Below, piece after piece: positions 25,482 to 32,130 of a DNA stretch of 64,000 nucleotides. Both the position numbers and the translations under genes were made by a program. The notes below the pieces were generated by a model. It had not been told where the DNA came from and did not search any database. It saw nothing but the letters and a program-made list of their open reading frames with translations. Origin of the DNA: DATAEE01 sp036258175 (lineage in GTDB: Bacteria; Acidobacteriota; Vicinamibacteria; Vicinamibacterales; 2-12-FULL-66-21); assembly GCA_036258175.1 (NCBI GenBank), contig DATAEE010000190.1:35591-99590 (forward strand), written 5' to 3'. Each line of letters starts with the position of its first letter. Positions within the stretch are counted from its first letter, which is position 1.

Positions 25482-27380
25482 TCAATTGATGTCGCCGGCC
25501 CATTGCCGCATCCACCTCATCAAGCGCGCCACGCCGCGCGGAGGGGGAAGAGCCAGCGGCGCGACGATGATATCGCAGCCCTCTGCGCGGCGCGTCCGGC
25601 GAGCGCCTGCGAGCGCGGCGATTTCCGCTGCTTCCATTCTTCGCGCAGCCCGGCAGCGGGGACAATTCGTTCGCGTCGGCGTCGCGGCGTTGACGACGAC
25701 GCCCGAAGTTCTGATGCCGAGCCGATCGAGCGCATCGAGGAGCCGAATCGTCTCGAGCCGCGGGAGCTCGGCAGCCCGGGTGACGACGACCGCTCGTGTT
25801 TGTGCCGGATCCCGGAACAGCACCTGCAGGCGCCGCACGCCTCGCGACAGCCGTACAACCTGTTCGCCGAGGGGCCCCATCCTGGCCACGTCGCGATACT
25901 TCAGCAGGATGCGCATCAGCTCGGAAAGCCATCCAGCCGCAACTTCAGGCATTGCGAGGAATTTCAAGGCGTGACCGGTCGGCGCGGTATCAACGACGAC
26001 GAGATCGTAGCGATCGACGGCATCGAGAACCGATACGAGCGCCAGGATCTCGTCCACCCCTGGCGGCGACAAATCGATCAGCCGAAGCGCCACGTCACGA
26101 TCGTGCGCCAGATCGACGTGGACGCCGCCCCCCGGCCGTGCGCCGAACGCCTCTTCGACCCCGCGGCGGATCTCGTCGCGTTCGCGGGCTAGAGCAGCCC
26201 GCGCATCGATCTCGCGCGCCTCGAGGCCCGGCACGCCTGGAACGCGGCGGGCTGAATCGCCCAGGCGCGTGCGAAGCACATCGCCGAGTGAGTGCGCCGG
26301 ATCGCTCGACAGCAGCAGGATGCGGCGTCCGCGATGCGTTCTGGCCGCCTCGATCGCGAGACCGCATGCGACCGTCGTCTTGCCGACGCCACCTTTTCCC
26401 GCGACGATGAGCACTTTGAGTCCCTCCGGCACGAGTGCCGGGCGCTTCTGACGTCGGATGGCGGCGTCGCCCGGGTCGCGGATGGGTCGCGACGGCACGG
26501 GCCGATCGCGGACGAACGTGAACCTCACGCCGCGCGCAGCTCGTCGCAGGGGCTCTATCGATGCCTGACCAACGGCGGCCCGAGCCCGGCACGTCGGGCA
26601 CGACCGTGCGGCACCCGCCGCACGATTGACGACGATCTCGGTCAGAGGTAGCCCGCGGGCGCGGAGCCAGGCGACGCCGTCGAGCGCCTCCGCGACCGCA
26701 ACAGGCTCGGCCAGAGTGATCCACACGATGCGCGTGAAGCGCGGATCGCGGAGTCTGGCCGCCAGCCGAGCCGCATCCTGCGCCAGCGCCTCGACCAGCG
26801 CATCGGCGGCGTCGCGGGGCGCTCGTCCGCCGACCGCCGCCGCCACGTCGCGGTCGCGCGCGAGCATCGCGTCCAGGACACCGGCAACGGCCCTGATCGT
26901 TTCCGGCGCCTCGAGAAGTCGCCAGGTATGGCCGGTTGGCGCCGTGTCGACGATGACGAGATCGGGATGGCGCGCGGCGGCGAGGCGCTCGATTTCCACG
27001 AGCGCGACGAGCTCGTCGACGCCCGGCAGCGCCAGCTGGAGGAGCCGCGCGACATCTTCTCGATCCAGGAGCGTGCCGCGCAGAAGCAATCGCTCGAGCG
27101 CGCCGCGCCGGGGACCGAGCCAGCGCCCGAGCGCGCGCGCCGCGTCGAGTTCGACCGCCTCGATCCGGCGAGGGGGCTTCCGGCCGAGCGCGTCGCGGAG
27201 TGAATGAGCCGGGTCGGTCGATACGACAAGGACGCGGCGGCCGCGTGCCGCTTCGCGGCGAGCGGCCGCTACCGAAAGGGTGGTCTTGCCCACCCCGCCT
27301 TTGCCGCAATACAGGTGGATGGCGAACGGTCGGTCCGGCGTCCGCCGGACCTCAGGTCGACTCGTCCTCGTCGGCGCCAA
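25482..27380 (-). CDS. Tandem (fused) ArsA/Get3-like ATPase in the gas vesicle operon
   Basis: 632 residues from the TTG at 27380. Two complete ArsA/TRC40-type halves follow each other. Each has a deviant P-loop GKGGVGKTT (about 26-34 and 328-336), a switch I-like STDPAHSLRD or SSDPAHSLGD, and the A-loop/switch II motif DTAPTGH (about 145-151 and 464-470). Each half also has a CPxC (CPTC at 261-264, CPRC at 573-576) like the zinc-binding CxxC of Get3. The arsenite-site cysteines of E. coli ArsA are not apparent, and no ars genes are near. In eukaryotes Get3 shields tail-anchored membrane proteins. GTG starts at 27461 or 27452 would add 24-27 residues but overlap gvpG by over 100 bases. It lies one base from gvpL. 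A role as chaperone for hydrophobic GvpA is inference. Confidence 0.9.
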   Translation of the reverse strand: MAPTRTSRPEVRRTPDRPFAIHLYCGKGGVGKTTLSVAAARREAARGRRVLVVSTDPAHSLRDALGRKPPRRIEAVELDAARALGRWLGPRRGALERLLLRGTLLDREDVARLLQLALPGVDELVALVEIERLAAARHPDLVIVDTAPTGHTWRLLEAPETIRAVAGVLDAMLARDRDVAAAVGGRAPRDAADALVEALAQDAARLAARLRDPRFTRIVWITLAEPVAVAEALDGVAWLRARGLPLTEIVVNRAAGAARSCPTCRARAAVGQASIEPLRRAARGVRFTFVRDRPVPSRPIRDPGDAAIRRQKRPALVPEGLKVLIVAGKGGVGKTTVACGLAIEAARTHRGRRILLLSSDPAHSLGDVLRTRLGDSARRVPGVPGLEAREIDARAALARERDEIRRGVEEAFGARPGGGVHVDLAHDRDVALRLIDLSPPGVDEILALVSVLDAVDRYDLVVVDTAPTGHALKFLAMPEVAAGWLSELMRILLKYRDVARMGPLGEQVVRLSRGVRRLQVLFRDPAQTRAVVVTRAAELPRLETIRLLDALDRLGIRTSGVVVNAATPTRTNCPRCRAARRMEAAEIAALAGARRTRRAEGCDIIVAPLALPPPRGVARLMRWMRQWAGDIN

Positions 27381-27666
27381 AGGTGGCCTCGACGCCGGTG
27401 ACGCGGAGCCCGCCGCGCCTGCCGACGACGCCCGTGGCGGTCTCGCCTTCACGCGCCTCACGGATGGCGCGCATCCGCGCCAGCACGTCGCGCTCGAAGG
27501 CGGCGAATTCCTCCTCGCTCATCTCCCCCAGCTCGACACGCATCTGAGCGGCCAGCAGTTCTTCGCGGAGGCGGTCTTCGTCGTACAGCTCCTGCTCGGC
27601 GGCGGACGCTATCTTGTCCAGCACGAAGCGGATGCCGCCGATCAACAGGCTGTCGAGGAGGAAGAT
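27352..27666 (-). CDS. gvpG: GvpG, gas vesicle accessory protein
   Basis: 104 residues if translation begins at the ATC at 27666. The family N-terminus is MFLLDxLL; here IFLLDSLLIGG is read in frame two bases after the gvpF stop, with ATC in the place of ATG. A conventional TTG start at 27645 gives a 97-residue protein lacking those first seven residues. The core (FVLDKIASAAEQELYDEDRL, then RVELGEMSEEEFAAFERDVL) is clearly GvpG. About 25 C-terminal residues are Gly/Arg/acidic low complexity and overlap the start of the ATPase gene. GvpG is essential in haloarchaeal vesicle formation and pairs with GvpF and GvpL. Confidence 0.9.
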   Translation of the reverse strand: MFLLDSLLIGGIRFVLDKIASAAEQELYDEDRLREELLAAQMRVELGEMSEEEFAAFERDVLARMRAIREAREGETATGVVGRRGGLRVTGVEATFGADEDEST

Positions 27667-27668
27667 GG

Positions 27669-28601
27669 CTAGTGCGCTCGTTCCAGCTTCAACCGGATGT
27701 TGACGAAGTTGTACGGAGGCCAGGGCCCGGTGTACTTGAAGGTCAGCTTGTCGTAGCGCTGGCCGATTTCCTTGACGCGCGCGTCGAAGGCGAGCTCGCG
27801 GTCGCGGGCGACCAGGAACGCGGCGTTCATGATCATCCGATCGCCTATGGGTTTGTTCGACCGGGATGCGACCGACACATCGCGCAGTGCGCCGAAGATC
27901 TCTGCGACATAGCGCTCGGACCGCGCCTGCAGCGCCTGATCGATTAAGCGGCCGTACTGCATCCGGGCGAAGTAGGTCGATCCCTTCTGCGAGGAGATCT
28001 CCCCCTTCAGCCGGCGGATGTCCTCGTCCTCATCCTCTATCTCACGGATGATGGCCTCGCGCTCCCAGAGCACCTTGAGGCCGAATTCGAACTTGTCCCG
28101 CATCTTGCTGAGGACGTCCGTGAACGCATCGTAGGCGGAACGCAGGAGCTCGACGATGTCGTCGCCGGTCTTGAACACGGTGCCGAAGGACATCGGCAGC
28201 ACCGTGTGGAGCTTCATGACGGTTTCGTTGACGCGCTGGTGCGCGAGCACGTTTTCGCGCGTCGGATCCTGCACGACCATCGGTGTGTTCGAGACGACGG
28301 CGGCGAGGTCGCGGTAATTGACGGTGTGCACTTCGGCCGGCTCGGAGCCGATCCCGAGGGGCCCGAACAGGAGCGGCGTCTCGGACTGTACGATGCAGTA
28401 CACGTACTTCCCTTCGCCCAACGGCCCGTCCTCGCGCGCGACCGCGTCGGCGGCGCGTGCGGGGATTTTGACCCGCTCGAGCTTTCCCATCACGGGTTGC
28501 GGGGTGCGGGAAGCGGATTCCCTGCGCGCCGCGCGGTCAGGCGCAGTTCGGCTGGGCGTCTTCTTCCTCGTCCCGGGCTGGGTCCTCCGCTGCTTGGCCA
28601 T
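27669..28601 (-). CDS. gvpF: GvpF/GvpL-family protein, first and longest copy
   Basis: 310 residues. A basic, Pro/Arg/Ser-rich stretch of about 60 residues precedes the family domain, which opens with KYVYCIVQSE and closes with YTGPWPPYNFVNI. In between are the MSFGTVFKT strand and an acidic coiled coil (EIEDEDEDIRRLKGE near 195-210). GvpF binds GvpA and is found in vesicles. The ATG at 28601 follows the response regulator by six bases; an internal ATG near codon 38 would still keep the whole domain. It is followed by gvpG with almost no gap. Confidence 0.95.
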   Translation of the reverse strand: MAKQRRTQPGTRKKTPSRTAPDRAARRESASRTPQPVMGKLERVKIPARAADAVAREDGPLGEGKYVYCIVQSETPLLFGPLGIGSEPAEVHTVNYRDLAAVVSNTPMVVQDPTRENVLAHQRVNETVMKLHTVLPMSFGTVFKTGDDIVELLRSAYDAFTDVLSKMRDKFEFGLKVLWEREAIIREIEDEDEDIRRLKGEISSQKGSTYFARMQYGRLIDQALQARSERYVAEIFGALRDVSVASRSNKPIGDRMIMNAAFLVARDRELAFDARVKEIGQRYDKLTFKYTGPWPPYNFVNIRLKLERAH

Positions 28602-28607
28602 GGATCG

Positions 28608-29093
28608 TTAGTCTCGTCGAGTCCTGCCCGCGCCCGAGCGCGGTATCGGCGTGTTACCCCGCCCGGCGGCCGCCGCGCGCAGTTTCCGGCACATCTCGAG
28701 CATCTTTGTGATTTCGGCTACGAGCGCGTCGGGCAGGCAGGGCTTGGTGACAAACGCGTCGCATCCGGCCTTCGTCGCGCTCTCCGCATGGCCCGACAGG
28801 GCGTGCCCCGTCAGCGCGACGATGGGAATGTGGCGCGTCCGGTCGTCCTCTTTCAGCCGGCGCGTCGCTTCCCACCCGTCCATGCGCGGCAGCGCGAGAT
28901 CCATCAGGATGATATCCGGAACGAGCGCGGAGGCCTGTTCGATTGCTTCGAATCCGTTCGACGCCTCGGCGACCCGGAAGCCGGCATACCGCAGGTATTC
29001 GCTGTACATTTCCCGCGCGTCCTGGTAGTCCTCGACCACCAGTACGAGCGGCTGCTCTCTCGCTTCTGTCGCCATGGAACCCTCTGTCGTCAT
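28608..29093 (-). CDS. Single-domain response regulator inside the gvp operon
   Basis: 161 residues with one CheY-like receiver: acidic pair ED at 21-22, phospho-acceptor Asp at about 65 in ILMDLALPRMDGW, Thr in ALTGHALSG near 95 and Lys at about 117 in VTKPCLP. The remaining 40 C-terminal residues are basic and show no DNA-binding domain, so output is probably through protein contact. An alternative ATG seven codons in would leave the domain whole. It lies four bases after the kinase stop, and the likely partner is that kinase. What vesicle-related step it governs is unknown. Confidence 0.94.
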   Translation of the reverse strand: MTTEGSMATEAREQPLVLVVEDYQDAREMYSEYLRYAGFRVAEASNGFEAIEQASALVPDIILMDLALPRMDGWEATRRLKEDDRTRHIPIVALTGHALSGHAESATKAGCDAFVTKPCLPDALVAEITKMLEMCRKLRAAAAGRGNTPIPRSGAGRTRRD

Positions 29094-29097
29094 GGAC

Positions 29098-31254
29098 CTA
29101 TCGTTTCCGCAGTTTTTCGGGCAGCTTCAGCGTGAACGTGGAGCCCTTGCCGGGGTCGCTGTGCAGCTCGATCGCCCCTTCCAACGTGGCCGCCAGACGC
29201 CGGCAGATCGACAAACCCAGACCCGTGCCACCGTACCCGCGCGCGGGGGAACTGTCCAATTGACGGAAGTCCTCGAAGATGCGCATCTGGTCTGCCTCGG
29301 CGATGCCGATGCCCGTGTCGTTCACCGCGATCGTGATCGTGCGCCCCTGGGGCTGGAAGCCGGCGGTCACCGTCACCGAGCCCTGATGGGTGAATTTCAG
29401 GGCGTTGCTGAGAAGGTTGACCAGGATCTGCTTGACCTTCTGCCGGTCGCTGCGAAGCAGCGGCAGGTTGGGCTGGACTTTCGACTTCACCGACAAATTC
29501 GATCGTCTCACGATCGGCTCGAGCTCCGCCATGACCTCGTCGATGAGCTGCGCGACCCGGAACGACGTGACGTTGATCGGCATCCGCCCGGCTTCGATCC
29601 GGGTGATGTCGAGGATGTCGTTGATGAGCGCGAGTAAATGGCGGGAGTTCGAGTCGATCCGCGTCAGGCTGCGTCGCTGCGGCTCGCTCACCGAGCCTGA
29701 CACGCCCTGCAGCAACATGTGCGTGTAGCCCAGGATGGCGTTCAACGGCGTGCGCAGCTCGTGGGACATGTTGGTCAGGAACTGCGTCTTCAGCGACGAC
29801 GCCTGCTCCAGGTCGAGCGCCTGCCGACGCAGCAGCTCGTTCTGCTGCGCGAGCTCCGCAGTGGCCTCGGCGACCTTGAGCTCCAGCGCAGCGGACGCTT
29901 CCTTGAGCTGCAAGTACAGCCGCGCCTTCTCGAGCGTTTCCCGAAGGTCGTGAAGAATCGTGACGACCCACGTCAGCTCGCGCTGTTCGGAGAGGATGGT
30001 GCCGGCGACGGCCTCGACCGGCGACGGCTGCCCGGTCGCCGGATCGACGAGGCCGATCTCGCCGCGATGGCGCTGCTCGTCGCCGCGGGCGAGCAGGCTC
30101 GAGACGAATGACGTCAGGTGCGCGCCATTCGCGCGCACGCGGCGCATCACTGCCTCGGGATTGTCGGGCGGCGCCGTGAACAGCCGCTCGGCGGGCGTGT
30201 TCATCAGCACGATGTCGCCCGCCTCGTCGGTGACGAGAATCGGGTCGGCGACCGAGTCGATGATGAGATCCAGCCGATGCCGCTCGTCGCGCACTTCGGC
30301 CTGCGCGACGCGCAGCGTCCGGTAGCTTTCCTCGATCTCTTCCTTCGCCTTGGCGAGGTCGGTGACGTTCCGCAGAACCGACACGACGTAGGTTCCCTGG
30401 CGCTCGTCTTTCGCGCGCGAGCTGAGGAGCTCGAACACGAGGTCCGACCCTTCGAGCGGATCGACGAGGAGCAGCTCGCGCCTGGCCGGCTCCAGCGTCT
30501 TCTCTTCGACCGCCGTCGTGGAGAGCGCGGCGGAGAACAACATGTTGTTCAGCGACACGGCACGCCGCCAGCCCTCGCTCGCGTCGTCGGGCGCCGAAAA
30601 CAATTTCTCGGCGCGCGCGTTCGCGATGAGCAGGCGCCCCTCGGTGTCGGTCAAGAGAATCGGGTCGGTGACCGCGTTGATGATGCTGTAGAGCAGCATC
30701 CGCTCCTGTCCGAGCCGTGTCTCGGCGAGCGCGCGGCGCGTCTGCAGCCGCTGGAGCTGACGGCTGAAGATATCGGCGAGCCAGACCACCTCGGGATGGA
30801 TCTCCGGCAGATTCGCCGCGACCACCAGGACGCCGCCCACGGCGTCTGACGCCTCCTCGGCGTGGTGCATCCCGAGCGGGACGACATGCGCGGCGCTCTC
30901 GGATGATCCGCGGAAAAACAGCGGCGCGCGCTCGAAGTAGACGGGAACGGAACCATGCATCGCGCGAATCAGCGGATGCGCGTCATCTTCCAGGCTGAGG
31001 GCGAAATCGGACGAGACCGTATCGGCGAGCCCGCGCTCGGCGAGGATGGCCAGATGCCGCGTGGCCGGATCGATCGTGGCGACGAACGCGTGACGGACGG
31101 AAAGGTGAGAGACCAGCCAGTCGAGCGCGCGCCGCGCCGATGCCTGCAGATCCGTGCTCGCCAGCATGAACTCGACGAGGGCGAGCTTGCCCTCGCCTTC
31201 GCCCACGCTGGCCAGGGCTGCGTGCGCGCCCGCGGGCGATCCCGTCTGGAGCAT
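29098..31254 (-). CDS. GAF-PAS-PAS sensor histidine kinase inside the gvp operon
   Basis: 718 residues, no clear membrane helix, so cytoplasmic. A GAF-like domain (about 20-185) is followed by two PAS domains (about 205-320 and 345-465), each with VTDPILLTDTEGRLL-like or VADPILVTDEAGDIV-like starts. A coiled coil (470-490) leads to HisKA with the phospho-acceptor His near 498 (SHELRTPLN). The HATPase domain carries N, G1 (NDTGIGI) and G2 (GGTGLGLSI) boxes. It lies 12 bases after gvpA. GAF and PAS domains would suit sensing of light, redox state or a small ligand, though no chromophore-binding Cys is identifiable. Presence between gvpA and gvpF suggests regulation of vesicle production. Confidence 0.95.
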   Translation of the reverse strand: MLQTGSPAGAHAALASVGEGEGKLALVEFMLASTDLQASARRALDWLVSHLSVRHAFVATIDPATRHLAILAERGLADTVSSDFALSLEDDAHPLIRAMHGSVPVYFERAPLFFRGSSESAAHVVPLGMHHAEEASDAVGGVLVVAANLPEIHPEVVWLADIFSRQLQRLQTRRALAETRLGQERMLLYSIINAVTDPILLTDTEGRLLIANARAEKLFSAPDDASEGWRRAVSLNNMLFSAALSTTAVEEKTLEPARRELLLVDPLEGSDLVFELLSSRAKDERQGTYVVSVLRNVTDLAKAKEEIEESYRTLRVAQAEVRDERHRLDLIIDSVADPILVTDEAGDIVLMNTPAERLFTAPPDNPEAVMRRVRANGAHLTSFVSSLLARGDEQRHRGEIGLVDPATGQPSPVEAVAGTILSEQRELTWVVTILHDLRETLEKARLYLQLKEASAALELKVAEATAELAQQNELLRRQALDLEQASSLKTQFLTNMSHELRTPLNAILGYTHMLLQGVSGSVSEPQRRSLTRIDSNSRHLLALINDILDITRIEAGRMPINVTSFRVAQLIDEVMAELEPIVRRSNLSVKSKVQPNLPLLRSDRQKVKQILVNLLSNALKFTHQGSVTVTAGFQPQGRTITIAVNDTGIGIAEADQMRIFEDFRQLDSSPARGYGGTGLGLSICRRLAATLEGAIELHSDPGKGSTFTLKLPEKLRKR

Positions 31255-31266
31255 CCCGGTGTCTCG

Positions 31267-31587
31267 CTAGGACTTGGTCCGTCGCCGCGGCGGCCGGCCG
31301 GCGCGCGACGCCGCCAGCTCCGCGCGGAGTGCGGCATTCTCGGCCAGGACGTCCTCGTGCGACGCGATTTCACCCGCGGGCCGCGAAATCGGCGCGACCT
31401 GGGCTACGGCCTCCGAGTACTTCAGGTAGGTATCGATGGACGCCACGACGACTCGCGCCTCAACGGTAATCAGGTCGATGCCGACGAGTGAGACACGCAC
31501 CCATGCGTCGATGACGATCCCCTTGTCGAGTACCCGATCGAGCACGTCGATGAGACTTGTGCCGCCAGCGGCTCGTTCAACGGGCAT
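31267..31587 (-). CDS. gvpA: GvpA, major gas vesicle shell protein, with C-terminal extension
   Basis: 106 residues. The segment SLIDVLDRVLDKGIVIDAWVRVSLVGIDLITVEARVVVASIDTYLKYSEAV is nearly identical in pattern to GvpA of cyanobacteria and bacilli (residues about 11-61). GvpA forms the gas-permeable ribbed wall. The normal protein is about 70 residues; here some 35 extra residues follow, mostly Ala/Glu/Arg helix and a basic end. AGGAG eight bases before the ATG (minus-strand complement 31596-31600) is a good ribosome site. The start overlaps the end of gvpJ by 11 bases. Confidence 0.97.
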   Translation of the reverse strand: MPVERAAGGTSLIDVLDRVLDKGIVIDAWVRVSLVGIDLITVEARVVVASIDTYLKYSEAVAQVAPISRPAGEIASHEDVLAENAALRAELAASRAGRPPRRRTKS

Positions 31588-31930
31588 CTTGCGATCTCCT
31601 CACCTTCCGCCTCCCAGACTCCGCACTGGCCGCGGTGAGAGCATCCACCTTCCGTTCGAGTCGCCGAATCTGCTCGCGCAGTTCGCGCTCGGCCGATACG
31701 CGGTCGCCTCCAGGCGAGAGATCGCGATCGTACCGCCACCAGTCCAATCCGATCTCCTGCGCCTTGTCGAGCGAGCACACCAGCAGGCGGATCCGTATCG
31801 TCAGCAGCTCCACCTCGGCCAGCGAGACTCTGATGTCGCCCGCGATGACGAGGCCCTTGTCGAGCACCCGATCGAGAACGTCGACAAGCCCGGTCGAGCG
31901 CGAATGAATCGCTGGCAAATCCGATGGCAT
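31577..31930 (-). CDS. gvpJ: GvpJ, GvpA-family minor gas vesicle protein
   Basis: 117 residues from the ATG at 31930. The GvpA-like domain reads LVDVLDRVLDKGLVIAGDIRVSLAEVELLTIRIRLLVCSLDKAQEIGLDWW. The AGDIxVSLAxVELLTIxIRL core and the EIGxDWW ending separate GvpJ from GvpA. About 45 charged residues follow, with a likely coiled coil. It is the first gene of the operon, ten bases behind a -10 element, and overlaps gvpA by 11 bases. An in-frame TTG at 31960 would lie upstream of the -10 and is rejected as start. Confidence 0.94.
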   Translation of the reverse strand: MPSDLPAIHSRSTGLVDVLDRVLDKGLVIAGDIRVSLAEVELLTIRIRLLVCSLDKAQEIGLDWWRYDRDLSPGGDRVSAERELREQIRRLERKVDALTAASAESGRRKVRRSQDAR

Positions 31931-31940
31931 GAGGCGGATG

Positions 31941-31970
31941 ACTATAGCGCAGGCCCACAAGCCCGGCCAA
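31941..31970 (-). promoter_or_regulatory. Gas vesicle operon promoter
   Basis: On the minus strand TTGGCC (complement 31965-31970), an 18-base spacer and TATAGT (complement 31941-31946) precede the gvpJ ATG at 31930 by ten bases. The mRNA would have a leader of about 0-5 bases. No operator is recognisable. All eleven downstream genes could be served by it. Confidence 0.55.
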
Positions 31971-32130
31971 ACCCTCAGAACGCGCCGTGCGGGTAGAGCG
32001 CGGGGCGCTAGTGCAAGGGCGTGGCCACCTCGCCCAGCCCGCGAAGATCGGTGAAATGCTCACCAACGTCGCCGAAAAGGACAGGTGCGCTAACCAGCTC
32101 GACCGTCAACCGGCTGACAGAAGTGTAACC

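Noticed and set aside
26095..27309. 404-codon frame overlapping the ArsA-like ATPase on the same strand
   Set aside because: Arg/Ala/Gly-rich alternative frame of a gene with two clear P-loops; no independent support.
25482..27380. Arsenite efflux pump ATPase (true ArsA)
   Set aside because: No arsB, arsC, arsD or arsR nearby, the gene is embedded among gvp genes, and CxxC motifs resemble Get3 instead of the ArsA metal site.
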